A stretch of DNA of 32,958 nt. It comes from a bacterium (GTDB lineage: Bacteria > Krumholzibacteriota > Krumholzibacteriia > LZORAL124-64-63). The notes below the pieces were generated by a model that worked only from the letters and a program-made list of their open reading frames with translations, was not told the DNA's origin and did no database searches. Positions 8,313 to 17,157 of the stretch are shown here, one piece after another. Position numbers and translations under genes: made by a program. How positions within the stretch are numbered: the first letter of the stretch is position 1; each line of letters starts with the position of its first letter. Location: the NCBI GenBank assembly GCA_024223715.1, contig JAAEOA010000387.1, forward strand, positions 1 to 32,958. The letters are read 5' to 3'.

Positions 8313-9620
8313 ATGGGCACACGAAACGACGAAACCCAAGGATTCAGCACTGAAAAACCACGTGACAAGGCGGTCTTGGCCGGTGTGAATTTGCCTGATG
8401 CCTGGAGTGGGGGAATGGGTGGTTTGGCCGATCTTCCGGAACTGGCCCGTCTGGTTGATACTGCTGGTGCCGATGTCATGGGCCAGGTCGAACAGAATCG
8501 TCACCGACCTGTTCCAAGCACTTTTCTGGGAAAAGGCCGCTTGGAAGATTTGCAGGAACTGGTGGAAGAAACCGAAGCCAATCTGGTTGTTTTCGACAAC
8601 GATCTTTCCCCGGCACAGGGCAAGAATCTGGAGAAAATTCTGGAAGTTAATGTCATTGATCGTACAGAATTGATTCTTGATATTTTTGCTTCCCATGCCA
8701 GCACCCGTCAGTCTCGACTGCAGGTTGAACTGGCCCAGCTTCAGTACATGCTTCCCAGGCTGACTCGCCTTTGGTCTCACCTTGAACGTCAGGCCGGTGG
8801 CATTGGTACCCGTGGCCCCGGTGAAACACAGTTGGAAACCGATCGGCGCCTGGTCAATAAACGAATCACAGCCTTGCGCAGTCAACTGAAAGATATTGCC
8901 TCCAACAGGCAAACCCAGGTTCGGGGCCGTCAGGATGTTTTTAAGGCTTCTTTGATAGGGTATACAAACGCAGGCAAAAGCACTCTGATGAATGGCATTA
9001 CCGATGCCAAAGTTTATGTGAAAGACCAGCTTTTTGCTACTCTGGATGCCACCACCCGCCGAGTGGAATTGGACGAGCGGCGCCGTTTCCTGTTGACCGA
9101 TACCGTTGGATTCATTCGCCGGCTGCCTCATCATCTGGTGGAGAGTTTTAAAGCAACGCTGCAGGAAGTTCAGGACGCGGACCTGATGATTCATGTCGTT
9201 GAGGCCAGCAGTGATGACCCTGAACACCAAATCAGTTCGGTGAATGAAGTGCTGAAGGATATTGTTCCAGGTGACAAGCCCACCCTCATGGTCTTCAACA
9301 AAATGGACCTTGTTGATGAAGAATTGTTCATCAATCGCTTCAGCAGAATTTATCCGGAGGCCCTTTTTGTTTCAGCCAAAAGCAAAGCCGGATGGGACGA
9401 ACTGCGCGATGAAGTTGTTGCTCGCATGGTGGCCGATGAGCGCATTGTTCGGGTCAGTATTCCAGTTAGCAATTTGCAGTGTCTCAGCCGGTTTCACCGC
9501 ACCGGCTCGGTGGTTGATCAAATTTTTGAAGCAGATTTGTGCCTTGTAACCCTGCGTCTGAAAGAAGAGGAATTGAATCGTCTGATTAAACGGGAAGGCG
9601 CCCAATTGATTGACGATTGA
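8313..9620 (+). CDS. hflX: GTPase HflX
   Basis: This 435-residue protein has the HflX N-terminal domain (FLGKGRLEDLQELVEETEANLVVFDNDLSPAQ, about 71-102). The diagnostic region TRQSRLQVELAQLQYMLPRL and GGIGTRGPGETQLETDRR (about 131-179) follows. The G domain shows G1 GYTNAGKST (216-224), G3 DTVGFIRRLPHHLVESF, and G4 NKMD. It lies 8 bases after the ABC-F gene. HflX binds 50S and 70S ribosomes and splits stalled ribosomes under stress. The N-terminal 40 residues are a variable extension. A hairpin with a T run follows at 9724-9751. Confidence 0.96.
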   Translation: MGTRNDETQGFSTEKPRDKAVLAGVNLPDAWSGGMGGLADLPELARLVDTAGADVMGQVEQNRHRPVPSTFLGKGRLEDLQELVEETEANLVVFDNDLSPAQGKNLEKILEVNVIDRTELILDIFASHASTRQSRLQVELAQLQYMLPRLTRLWSHLERQAGGIGTRGPGETQLETDRRLVNKRITALRSQLKDIASNRQTQVRGRQDVFKASLIGYTNAGKSTLMNGITDAKVYVKDQLFATLDATTRRVELDERRRFLLTDTVGFIRRLPHHLVESFKATLQEVQDADLMIHVVEASSDDPEHQISSVNEVLKDIVPGDKPTLMVFNKMDLVDEELFINRFSRIYPEALFVSAKSKAGWDELRDEVVARMVADERIVRVSIPVSNLQCLSRFHRTGSVVDQIFEADLCLVTLRLKEEELNRLIKREGAQLIDD

Positions 9621-9723
9621 GACCATATTCTCCGATTTTGGAACAGAGATTGCAAATTCCTGATTGAAAACAAAAATATCCTGATTTTTTCTGATTTTCA
9701 GGGCAAAGCGCAATCCGACCTTG

Positions 9724-9751
9724 GTGCAAAAGGGGCGGTTTGCACTTTTTT
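9724..9751 (+). terminator. Palindrome with T tract: hflX terminator or activator site
   Basis: GTGCAAA (9724-9730), an 8-base loop and TTTGCAC (9739-9745) are followed by TTTTTT. As an RNA hairpin it is a plausible intrinsic terminator for hflX, about 100 bases after its stop. As DNA, the 7-8-7 palindrome lies about 63 bases upstream of the sigma-54 -24 element of the pilin operon and could bind an activator. The T run favours the terminator reading. Confidence 0.6.
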
Positions 9752-9807
9752 GCCTCCAAGTGACCATCGCTACGGCTCAAAATCCCTCATTATTCCCATT
9801 ATTTTAC

Positions 9808-9823
9808 TGGCATGACCTTTGCA
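9808..9823 (+). promoter_or_regulatory. Sigma-54 (-24/-12) promoter of the minor pilin operon
   Basis: TGGCATGACCTTTGCA matches the RpoN consensus TGGCAYG-N4-TTGCA, with GG and GC exactly 10 bases apart. Transcription should start near 9834, about 70 bases before the first pilin gene ATG at 9904. Pilin genes are often sigma-54 dependent through PilR-type activators; no activator gene is in the window. Confidence 0.85.
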
Positions 9824-9903
9824 ACTCAGGTTATGCACCCAAGTGCCGATGAAGACCGAATGAAGGAATATATGGCACTATAAGGAATTTGGGAGATTTG
9901 CGC

Positions 9904-10353
9904 ATGAAAAGCCGGCAAGCAGGAAAAAGGAAAAATATTCCCCATCGGGACGGATTCTCCCTGGTGGAGGTAATGATGGTGATCATGCTGGTAGGCATTC
10001 TGGCCGGCGTGGCCGCACCGCCTATGTTCAATTATCTGGAATCCAACCGCATGAAAACGCGTACCGATCGCATGGTCGCGGATCTTCAATATGCTCGAGC
10101 GGTGTCTATCGCTTCTGGACAAACTCTTCGTTTTGCCAGCACCACCAACAGTTACACGCTGACGAATACTGTTACAGGGGAAGAGCTGAGAAACATTCAG
10201 TTCAATCATGGTGCTGAATTAGCCATGAACCAGGCAGCTGATTTTTTTCCCTGGGGAATGGCTACAACCACAGTTTTCGATTTGTCTCTGCACGGAATGG
10301 AGCGAACAGTAACTTTGTTACCCACAGGAATGGTGGAGGTGGATATACCATGA
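9904..10353 (+). CDS. GspH/FimT-like type IV prepilin (minor pilin)
   Basis: ATG 9904 is preceded by GGGAG at 9891-9895. The 149-residue protein has a basic leader of about 18 residues, the prepilin peptidase site and N-methylation motif (G^FSLVEVMMVIMLVGILAG), then a globular part with ADLQYARAVSIASGQTLRF, typical of GspH/FimT/FimU minor pilins that prime pilus assembly. It is the first gene of an operon of four pilin-like genes plus pilY1, under the sigma-54 promoter at 9808. Its stop overlaps the next start as ATGA, implying translational coupling. I leave the symbol blank because fimT and fimU cannot be separated here. Confidence 0.9.
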   Translation: MKSRQAGKRKNIPHRDGFSLVEVMMVIMLVGILAGVAAPPMFNYLESNRMKTRTDRMVADLQYARAVSIASGQTLRFASTTNSYTLTNTVTGEELRNIQFNHGAELAMNQAADFFPWGMATTTVFDLSLHGMERTVTLLPTGMVEVDIP

Positions 10354-10730
10354 TGAAACGTCTGCATAAATTATTGCGCACAGCGCCAAATAACGAGGGC
10401 TTTACCCTGATTGAAATTTTAGTGGTGCTATTCATTCTCTCGGTTGGTGTATTGCCTTTGGCTGTTATTCACCATAGGGCTCGCCGGGAAGTGACATCTT
10501 CAAATAATTACACTCAGGCCATGCTGGTTGCCCAGGATCAACTGGAAAGAATCAAAGGTCTGGGTTTTGGAAACGCTGCGCCAGATACAGGCCAATCGGG
10601 AAACATAACCTGGGTGTGCACAGTGACAAATCAGAGTTTTGGGCTGGATCGATTGGAAATTACAACCAGCTGGCAGGCCGAAGGTGAAGTCAGAACGGTT
10701 ACCATCGCTGATATGGTGTCATTGCGATGA
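10350..10730 (+). CDS. pilV: PilV-like minor prepilin
   Basis: This 126-residue prepilin has the leader MMKRLHKLLRTAPNNEG and methylation motif FTLIEILVVLFILSVGVLPLAV, followed by an Ala- and Arg-rich helix (ARREVTSSNNYTQAMLVAQDQLERIKGL) typical of PilV/GspI-type minor pilins. It overlaps the preceding gene by four bases. Second position in the operon agrees with the fimU-pilV-pilW-pilX-pilY1 order known from gammaproteobacteria. The C-terminal domain is short. Confidence 0.85.
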   Translation: MMKRLHKLLRTAPNNEGFTLIEILVVLFILSVGVLPLAVIHHRARREVTSSNNYTQAMLVAQDQLERIKGLGFGNAAPDTGQSGNITWVCTVTNQSFGLDRLEITTSWQAEGEVRTVTIADMVSLR

Positions 10731-10744
10731 GGGGAGATAAAGTC

Positions 10745-11329
10745 ATGATAAAAAAAATCAAATCATTAACCAACCGCCGGGGTTTGACTCTGGTGGAAAT
10801 GATGATTTCCCTTTCAATTTTTGGTGTTGTCATGGCTGTGGTCTTTGGCTTTATGACGGCTACAAGTAGCTCTTATGACGCCACCCGAAATAAGGTCCAG
10901 TACCAACAGTCCATTCGCGCTGTTGTCTCACTTATGACGCGTGAAATTCGGTCCGCCGGTTGCGACCCAAGCAATGTAGGATTCGATTCATTCTTTATTG
11001 CCGATGATAGCGTATTACGCTGCAGGGCTGATTTAAATGGTGACGCTGATATTACTGACCTGAATCCCGACGAAGATATTCAATACACATTCAACAATAA
11101 CACTGGTGAGTTGTCCCGGGATAATGGGATCGACGATATGGTCATTCTGAGAGGTTTGACAAATATGCAATTCACCTATCTGGCTGATGACGGCACCGTT
11201 CTTGGCGGAACACCGTTGAATGCCGGTGACCGCGACCAGGTTCGATATGTACAAATAACCATAAATGGTGAAACCGATGATGGTGAACCCGTGAGTTATC
11301 AGACCCGGGTTTTGGTGAGAAACAGTTGA
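10745..11329 (+). CDS. pilW: PilW-like minor prepilin
   Basis: I prefer ATG 10745 (194 residues) because GGGGAG at 10731-10736 precedes it at a good distance; ATG 10727, overlapping the pilV stop, is the alternative. The leader KKIKSLTNRRG precedes LTLVEMMISLSIFGVVMAVVFGFM, the class III methylation motif. The helix then runs into RAVVSLMTREIRSAGCDPSN, characteristic of PilW. An Asp-rich stretch (DLNGDADITDLNPDED) in the globular domain looks like a calcium-binding loop of the dockerin type. The product probably joins the priming complex at the pilus tip with PilV, PilX and PilY1. Confidence 0.87.
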   Translation: MIKKIKSLTNRRGLTLVEMMISLSIFGVVMAVVFGFMTATSSSYDATRNKVQYQQSIRAVVSLMTREIRSAGCDPSNVGFDSFFIADDSVLRCRADLNGDADITDLNPDEDIQYTFNNNTGELSRDNGIDDMVILRGLTNMQFTYLADDGTVLGGTPLNAGDRDQVRYVQITINGETDDGEPVSYQTRVLVRNS

Positions 11330-11343
11330 TAATGGAGATTACA

Positions 11344-11817
11344 ATGAATCAGGAAAAAATAGAAATTGAAACATCGCCTCAGGTTCCAAATCGCGAAGGG
11401 TTTGCCCTGGTCACGACTTTGCTGATGGTTTTGATCTTGTCGGTTCTGGCTGTTGGTGTGGTCTGGATGGCCTCCAGCGAAAAGAAAACCAGCTTTGCCG
11501 AAGGTGTCCACATTTCGTCGGTGTTTTCAGCCGATGCAGGTGGCGAAGCAGGAATTAATTTTGTTCGCATGTCGTCTACCCCCCCACGAATTGTCTCTTA
11601 TGCGGACAGTACAGTTAGGTATCAGGGAGAGACTGATATCGCGGGTAGCCAGAAGTATGATTACAACTGCAAGTATTTACGAAAAACCCCCCGGCCCGGC
11701 TGGGGCGTGAATTACTTGAATTATAATTACCGCATTAACTCAAACGGCCAGGCATCCACCAATGGCAACAGCGGTGTTCAGTTGGTAGTGAATCGTCTTT
11801 ATCGTGAAGGGTATTAA
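11344..11817 (+). CDS. pilX: PilX-like minor prepilin
   Basis: ATG 11344 (157 residues) is supported by GGAG at 11334-11337; two earlier in-frame starts are possible. After a long acidic leader ending REG come FALVTTLLMVLILSVLAVGVVWMASSEKKTS and then an Ala/Gly helix, the pattern of PilX N-terminal domains. The position-5 Glu of classical pilins is replaced (FALVTT), as is usual for PilX/GspK-type proteins that sit at the tip. It precedes pilY1 by two bases. The C-terminal part has NYLNYNYRINSNGQAS near the end, a beta hairpin also seen in PilX relatives. Confidence 0.82.
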   Translation: MNQEKIEIETSPQVPNREGFALVTTLLMVLILSVLAVGVVWMASSEKKTSFAEGVHISSVFSADAGGEAGINFVRMSSTPPRIVSYADSTVRYQGETDIAGSQKYDYNCKYLRKTPRPGWGVNYLNYNYRINSNGQASTNGNSGVQLVVNRLYREGY

Positions 11818-11819
11818 TA

Positions 11820-14627
11820 ATGATTAAGAAGAACTTAAAATCAGACCGAAAGGATGACTCAATGAGTTGGCATGAATTCATCGCGGGGAAAAAACAAATG
11901 TTGAAAGCCGGTGCTTTGATGGCGTTGGCGGCCCTGTTGGTATTTGGAGGATCAGCTTCCGAGGTCCGTGCTCAATGTCAGACTCCTTTGTTCATTCAGG
12001 AGAGCCAGGTTGAAGCTAATGTCATGGTCCTTTTCGATAATTCAGGTTCCATGAATGAGGCTATGTATCATCCGGATTTTGATCCTGCGGTGACCTATCC
12101 CGGAAATTATAACCGTGACTCCATGTATTACATAAACACCGAAGGTAATTACACAATTAATGGCAAGACAGCCTGGCTGGTCATGGCACCGGGTGGTCAC
12201 TCCGGTCGTTATGTGGGTAATTACGTCAATTGGATTTTCTTCACTGCTACAGACGAGCAGCTGGTGCGTGGTGTCTTGCCTGATTTTACACGCATGGATG
12301 TGGCCCATGAAGTTGTGCACGATATCATTGATCGCAGTGATGGGGTTCGGTTTGGTTTGGCGAATTTTAACACCTCCAACGGCGGTTTTATTAGAAAACC
12401 ATGCGGAACCGACAACGATGAAGTCCGTGATGATGTAGCCAATATATTTGGAACAACCTGGACTCCTTTGGCAGAGACCATGGAAAACATTCTCGATTAT
12501 TTTTCTGGAGATCATGGCACTGATCCTATTCAAGCCAAATGTCAGAAAAACTTTCTCATTGTAATGACAGATGGTTTCCCAACACAGGATGTTGACGTCA
12601 GTGCCTATTTGCATGATGCCGACGAAGATGGAAATGATCCTGGTAACTGCACTAGCATTGGCAGTCTGTATCTTGAAAATAGTAACCAATGCAGTGACCA
12701 CATGGATGATGTTGCTTATTATATGCGTCATAACGATTTACGTAACGACTTGGGCGATGCTGGTGAAAGTTGGGAAGATGGTCAGAACGTTGTCACTTAT
12801 ACCATCGGCTTTGGGGTCGATGCCAACCTCCTGGCCCAGACAGCAGAAAATGGTGATGGCCTGTACCTGTTGGCCACCGATGCTGCGGAGTTGTGGGACA
12901 GTCTGGAAATGATCATGCTCGATATCATCAGTCGCATGTCAACTGGTGCTGCCGTGGCTGTAGTTTCCACAGAACGTGGAGACGAGGACTATTTGTTTCG
13001 GGGGAAATTCATGCCCGGTGAATGGACCGGCTTTTTGGAAGCTTTCGAAATGCCTTATGAAACAGGCGACATCCCTACCTGGGAAGCGGGAAGTTTGCTG
13101 GCTCATCGCAGTGCCGCAGACCGGGTAATTTTTACGGCGGTTGATGGAACTATCCATAATTTCACAACCACGCAGGCTGGAGATCTGTGGGAAGCCATGG
13201 ATGCCGACGATTCTACTGAAGCAGCAGATCTGATTACCTGGACCCGCGGGTCCTGGGTGGCCGGCTTGCGCGAGAGACCAGACGACTGGAAATTGGGTGA
13301 CATTATTCATTCAACACCAGTGGTGGTGGGGGACCCAACACATTTTACGATGGATGTCGATTATCAGCAGTTCATGGATGCTTGGTCCAATCGCCAAAAA
13401 ATGGTTTATGTTGGCAGTAATGATGGCATGCTTCATGCCTTTGATGCAGCAACCGGACAGGAAAAGTGGGCCTTTTTACCTGAGTCATCTCTGCCCATTC
13501 TGGAAACCATTGCGGACCCGAATTATTGTCACAACTTCACATGTGACCTGACACCAAAAGTTCGGGATATAAAAATTAACAATGCATGGCGTACTATTCT
13601 TATTTCCGGTGATTTTGACGGCGGGAAAAGCTATTTTGCCCTTGATGTAACTGATCCACTCCACCCGGAGTTCATGTGGGAAATCGAATTGCCGGTTTCA
13701 TATGGCGGATCCAAGGAAATTGAAGTCACTGTTATTGATGATGTTCCGGTGATGCTCCTGGGCTCAGGCCTGAATGACCAGGGATTGGCCTCCTTATTTG
13801 AATATAACATCGAAGACGGTACCCTAATAGGTAGTGTTCCTCTAAGCTCTCTAGGCGCTTCAAACCGGAACCGGGCCACCGGCGCAAAAGCTGTGGATTT
13901 GGACCTCGATGGCAATTCTGACCTATGTTACATAGCTGATCTTTCAGGAAACGTGTACCGGATTTATTTCAACGATACGTCTTCCACCGCTAGCTGGGAT
14001 ATAAGCGAACTATATTCCGGTAATCAGGGAATAACGGCTATGCCAGTTCCCGCATTTGGTGAAGCAGGCGAAGTTAATGTTTATTTCGGAACGGGATCTT
14101 ATTTAGAGACGGATGACATTATAACCTTGGAAAACAATACTTTTTATTGTGTGATTGACCGCCAAAACGGAGCCGAGAATCCGACCCTGATCGATCAAAC
14201 CGATGACATTGACGATGTTACAGGTGCTGATGGCTGGTACATCGATATGGAGTATGCGGGTGAAAGAGTGACCGAACCTGCAGCAGTAGTTGCCGGTTCA
14301 GTATTCTACACTTCGTATCTGCCGAGCGGTGAGCCGTGCGAAGCCGGTGGTCACTCATGGTTGAGCCGCGTTTCATACGAAGACGGATCTGTTCCTGACG
14401 ATGGAGTAGAAGATGGTTTTGATGGACAGCGGCGCATGGACATGGGTGAGGGTATTGCCTCTCGCCCTGTAGTTGATATCATCAATGAGTCAGTCATTGT
14501 TCAGTCCAGTGATGCAACGATTACCATTGAGGGAATCGGTCAGGTATTTTTCAATTTGGACGTGCAATCATGGCAGGAAACTCATGGAACAACAAATTCA
14601 TATCCTGGAGGGTCTGTAACTCCATAA
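11820..14627 (+). CDS. pilY1: PilY1-like pilus tip adhesin with VWA domain
   Basis: This 935-residue protein has a signal peptide (hydrophobic GALMALAALLVFGGSASEVRA). In-frame starts at 11862 (after AAGGA) and 11898 are also plausible. A von Willebrand A domain follows, with MIDAS motif DNSGSMN (Asp about 73), TTWTPLAETM and VMTDGFPTQD. From about residue 480 is the PilY1 C-terminal beta-propeller: GDIIHSTPVVVG, VYVGSNDGMLHAFDAATGQEKWAFLP. An Asp-rich loop DLDLDGNSDLCYIAD (about 692-706) resembles the calcium site known in PilY1. Within the minor-pilin operon it should sit at the type IV pilus tip and act in adhesion, pilus priming or surface sensing. It is somewhat shorter than typical PilY1 proteins. 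Confidence 0.93.
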   Translation: MIKKNLKSDRKDDSMSWHEFIAGKKQMLKAGALMALAALLVFGGSASEVRAQCQTPLFIQESQVEANVMVLFDNSGSMNEAMYHPDFDPAVTYPGNYNRDSMYYINTEGNYTINGKTAWLVMAPGGHSGRYVGNYVNWIFFTATDEQLVRGVLPDFTRMDVAHEVVHDIIDRSDGVRFGLANFNTSNGGFIRKPCGTDNDEVRDDVANIFGTTWTPLAETMENILDYFSGDHGTDPIQAKCQKNFLIVMTDGFPTQDVDVSAYLHDADEDGNDPGNCTSIGSLYLENSNQCSDHMDDVAYYMRHNDLRNDLGDAGESWEDGQNVVTYTIGFGVDANLLAQTAENGDGLYLLATDAAELWDSLEMIMLDIISRMSTGAAVAVVSTERGDEDYLFRGKFMPGEWTGFLEAFEMPYETGDIPTWEAGSLLAHRSAADRVIFTAVDGTIHNFTTTQAGDLWEAMDADDSTEAADLITWTRGSWVAGLRERPDDWKLGDIIHSTPVVVGDPTHFTMDVDYQQFMDAWSNRQKMVYVGSNDGMLHAFDAATGQEKWAFLPESSLPILETIADPNYCHNFTCDLTPKVRDIKINNAWRTILISGDFDGGKSYFALDVTDPLHPEFMWEIELPVSYGGSKEIEVTVIDDVPVMLLGSGLNDQGLASLFEYNIEDGTLIGSVPLSSLGASNRNRATGAKAVDLDLDGNSDLCYIADLSGNVYRIYFNDTSSTASWDISELYSGNQGITAMPVPAFGEAGEVNVYFGTGSYLETDDIITLENNTFYCVIDRQNGAENPTLIDQTDDIDDVTGADGWYIDMEYAGERVTEPAAVVAGSVFYTSYLPSGEPCEAGGHSWLSRVSYEDGSVPDDGVEDGFDGQRRMDMGEGIASRPVVDIINESVIVQSSDATITIEGIGQVFFNLDVQSWQETHGTTNSYPGGSVTP

Positions 14628-14657
14628 CGAGGAGCGGATCGGTTGAAAGGCAAAATC

Positions 14658-15116
14658 ATGAACAGTAATAATAAACAGACTATGATGACGTGGGCCATTA
14701 CTTTGGTTCTGGTTGCAAGTGTACTGTCATTTGGCAGCAACCCAGCCTTGGCCTGGGGCAAAAAAGATAAAGATGCTACCGAAGAAGGCCAAAGGGCTGT
14801 GAACCTTGAGAAACATCCGCCCATGGGAGTTTATCGTGGTGTTCTTAAGCAGGATGTGTTCGGTGCCTGGACATTGGGCAAGCGGCCCTTGTCATTCAAC
14901 AAGAACAGTCGCATTAGTAATACACCTGATTCAGCAGGTGGCACTGTTCTGGTGGATGGACGTGAGGCCAAAGTTACGGCAGCAAATGTTGGTGGTACTC
15001 TCATTGTTAGAAGAGTTACCATGTTCAGCTCGAAAGAACTTATGGAGCGGGGATATTACAATATTGGAGACCAGGGAGATGAGTTAAACTCTGGATCTTC
15101 GAGTGCCCCTCAATAA
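14658..15116 (+). CDS. Secreted protein of unknown function, last gene of the pilin operon
   Basis: ATG 14658 (152 residues) follows GAAAGG at 14645-14650. A signal peptide (WAITLVLVASVLSFGSNPALAW) leads to a small soluble domain. Notable parts are KKDKDATEEGQRAVNLEKHPP, then GVYRGVLKQDVFGAWTLGKRPLSF, a probable beta-rich core (GGTVLVDGREAKVTAANVGGTLIVRRVTMF) and a Ser/Gly-rich tail. I do not recognise a family. It occupies the place where pilE-type genes sit in other minor-pilin operons, but it has no prepilin motif. It starts 30 bases after pilY1 and is followed by a strong terminator, so it is very likely co-expressed and could be a periplasmic partner of PilY1 (inference). Confidence 0.75.
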   Translation: MNSNNKQTMMTWAITLVLVASVLSFGSNPALAWGKKDKDATEEGQRAVNLEKHPPMGVYRGVLKQDVFGAWTLGKRPLSFNKNSRISNTPDSAGGTVLVDGREAKVTAANVGGTLIVRRVTMFSSKELMERGYYNIGDQGDELNSGSSSAPQ

Positions 15117-15124
15117 ACTGAAAC

Positions 15125-15163
15125 AATAACTCCGGAGTTTTTTAACTCCGGAGTTATTTTTTT
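15125..15163 (+). terminator. Perfect 15-bp-stem terminator between convergent genes
   Basis: AATAACTCCGGAGTT (15125-15139) and AACTCCGGAGTTATT (15144-15158) form a perfect 15-bp stem around a TTTT loop, followed by a T run on the plus strand. It ends the pilin operon. The stop of the convergent minus-strand gene (15154-15156) lies inside the stem, so the hairpin probably also forms at the end of that transcript, although the T run there is poor. Confidence 0.93.
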
Positions 15164-17157
15164 GCCATGTTTGTTTTAAGAGTTTGAATTTGTTTTTGCT
15201 GTTCCTTACTCAGATTTCGCAATTGTTCTGCATTGTTGATGGCTCCTCTGGCTGATTTTTCATTTCCTGCCCGCCAATTCACGAGAGCCAGATTAAACCA
15301 ACCGTTTACATAATTCGGATAGTCAATCACCAGCTGATTCAATAATTCCAAAGCTTTTGGATATTGACCCAAAGAGGCATACCCCGAAGCCAGATCAGAT
15401 CGAACGCGATGGTGCCCGGGACTTCTCTGGCGAGCTTTTTCCATGGCATCGACAGCATCTTCCATTTGCCCGGCTTTGCGCAGAGTGATGCCCGCTCGCC
15501 ACCAGGGAAGGGCCCAATCGGGATCCAGGTTGGCGGCCTGCCGGAACGAGCTGAGGGCTTCCGGAAATTTGTTCTGCTGGTCCTGAATGATTCCCCGACG
15601 GTAAGGAATGTCGCGGTTTCCGGTGGCCCGGGTCCCGGCCAGATTCAGCGCGGCTTCGGCTTGGGGCCAGGCCTTCATGCGTTCCAAATATAGGGCCAGT
15701 TGATAGGGCGTTTCCGCAAGATTGGGTTTGGCTTCTTCTGCCAAACGCCCCGACAACAAAGTGCCTTGGAGGTTCTCTGCTTTGCTGGCTCTGGAAGCCT
15801 GATGAAGATGGACCTGCCAGTTGACTTCATTGGCATCGAGTTCAGCCCATCGGGGAAGAAGAATGAATGCCAGTAAGAAGGCAGAAACGGTCCACACACC
15901 TTTTTGTTTGAGCTTCATTTGCCAGAGATAAACCAGAAACAATCCGGCCGAAATTGCCAGCAGAGGAGCAATGGGCATGCGGTAACGGGAGGTTGGGAAA
16001 AACGGCAGCAGGCTCAAAAAATACCCGGCCTGAAGGAGAATAAAAACCAGCCGTGGTCCTTTGGGCAGAAAATAGATTCCCAGCAAACCAAGGGTAGTCA
16101 GAACAAAAAACGGCAGAACCAAAATACGAAGGGGTAAAAACTCTCGTTGCCAATATGTGTAACTGAAAATTTGCGGCAGTTCGTAACCGTTCCAGAAACG
16201 GTAGGTTTTCAGGAAATAATGGCGAGGCATGGCTGACAGGTTCTCCCGGAACATGGTGCCGGCGCGCTGGGTCAAAATGCTGGAGACTTCTGATCCTTTG
16301 AGGTCGCGTCCCATTTCCAGTTCGAGTGTTTTTTCCATGGAGGCGTCGTACTCGGTCTGACCGTTGGGAATAACCGGAGAGAAGATACCTTCATATTCCA
16401 CCTGCTGACCAATAAGAAGATTGATTCCCCCGTTGCTGGTCAGGACAACAAAATCATTGGCCACAAAGTAGTTTCGCAAAGTGGTGGGTATGGTAAGCAG
16501 AAGCCCGGACGCCACAAGGAGAACGATTCTCTTCCACCGTAACGCAGAGTTTTGTGGGTTGGCTTTCCAAATCAGAAACGGCAAGACCAGCAGCAGCAGG
16601 AAAACGTTTCCCCTGGCCAGACCTGTAACTCCAGTCATCAATCCCAAAACCACCCAGGAGCGGGTTGTATTGTTCCGCCAAGCCTGAAGAGCCAGTTTGG
16701 TGATGAGCAAATAGCAGGTGGTCACCAGAGTGGCCATAAGAATCATGCCGGCGTAAAAAACGGGGGCTCCGTACAAGGCGTAAAGACCAGCGGAAAGGAC
16801 GGGAGCCCACGATGATTTCCTGCCATTGAATAAGTCTCGGGAGATAAAAAATACCAAAGCAATATTGACTACCGACAAAAAAAGTTGCACGGCGCTGATG
16901 GCCATGCCACCGACACCGGAAGCAGCATATACCAAGGCCAGAAAATGAGGATAGAGCGGACCCATCCAATAGGCTTCACCCCAGCCGGGATCTCCTGATA
17001 CCAGGCGTACAGCCCATTCATGATAGGCGAGACTGTCGAGCAAAGGAATTTGCACCAGATTGGTTTGAGCCAATTGGCGGAAAAACCACACTCTGATCAG
17101 CGTGGAAAATATTAGAATGAGGGCCAGGGTGGCCTCGGGCTTGCGGGACCTGATCAC
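15154..17157 (-). CDS. Glycosyltransferase family 39-like integral membrane protein with C-terminal TPR repeats
   Basis: This 667-residue protein starts with a membrane helix (TLALILIFSTLIRVWFF) and an acidic first loop (LLDSLAYHEWA), the layout of GT39/ArnT/PMT-type glycosyltransferases that use polyprenyl-linked sugars. About ten hydrophobic helices run to about residue 430. The final 200 residues are soluble helical repeats of TPR type (for example RRGIIQDQQNKFPEALSSFRQAANLDPDWALPWWRAG). Such fusions glycosylate or organise envelope substrates; the acceptor is unknown. The start codon overlaps the stop of the upstream phytase-like gene by four bases, so the two form one operon. The family call rests on topology and loop motif and is moderately sure. 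Confidence 0.75.
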   Translation of the reverse strand: MIRSRKPEATLALILIFSTLIRVWFFRQLAQTNLVQIPLLDSLAYHEWAVRLVSGDPGWGEAYWMGPLYPHFLALVYAASGVGGMAISAVQLFLSVVNIALVFFISRDLFNGRKSSWAPVLSAGLYALYGAPVFYAGMILMATLVTTCYLLITKLALQAWRNNTTRSWVVLGLMTGVTGLARGNVFLLLLVLPFLIWKANPQNSALRWKRIVLLVASGLLLTIPTTLRNYFVANDFVVLTSNGGINLLIGQQVEYEGIFSPVIPNGQTEYDASMEKTLELEMGRDLKGSEVSSILTQRAGTMFRENLSAMPRHYFLKTYRFWNGYELPQIFSYTYWQREFLPLRILVLPFFVLTTLGLLGIYFLPKGPRLVFILLQAGYFLSLLPFFPTSRYRMPIAPLLAISAGLFLVYLWQMKLKQKGVWTVSAFLLAFILLPRWAELDANEVNWQVHLHQASRASKAENLQGTLLSGRLAEEAKPNLAETPYQLALYLERMKAWPQAEAALNLAGTRATGNRDIPYRRGIIQDQQNKFPEALSSFRQAANLDPDWALPWWRAGITLRKAGQMEDAVDAMEKARQRSPGHHRVRSDLASGYASLGQYPKALELLNQLVIDYPNYVNGWFNLALVNWRAGNEKSARGAINNAEQLRNLSKEQQKQIQTLKTNMAKK

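Noticed and set aside
9833..9883. A 17-codon frame (MHPSADEDRMKEYMAL) between the sigma-54 promoter and the first pilin gene
   Set aside because: Its ATG coincides with the predicted transcription start and has no ribosome-binding site; likely chance.
10727..10744. Longer start of the PilW-like gene overlapping the PilV stop
   Set aside because: The strong GGGGAG lies after this ATG and before ATG 10745, so the later start is favoured.
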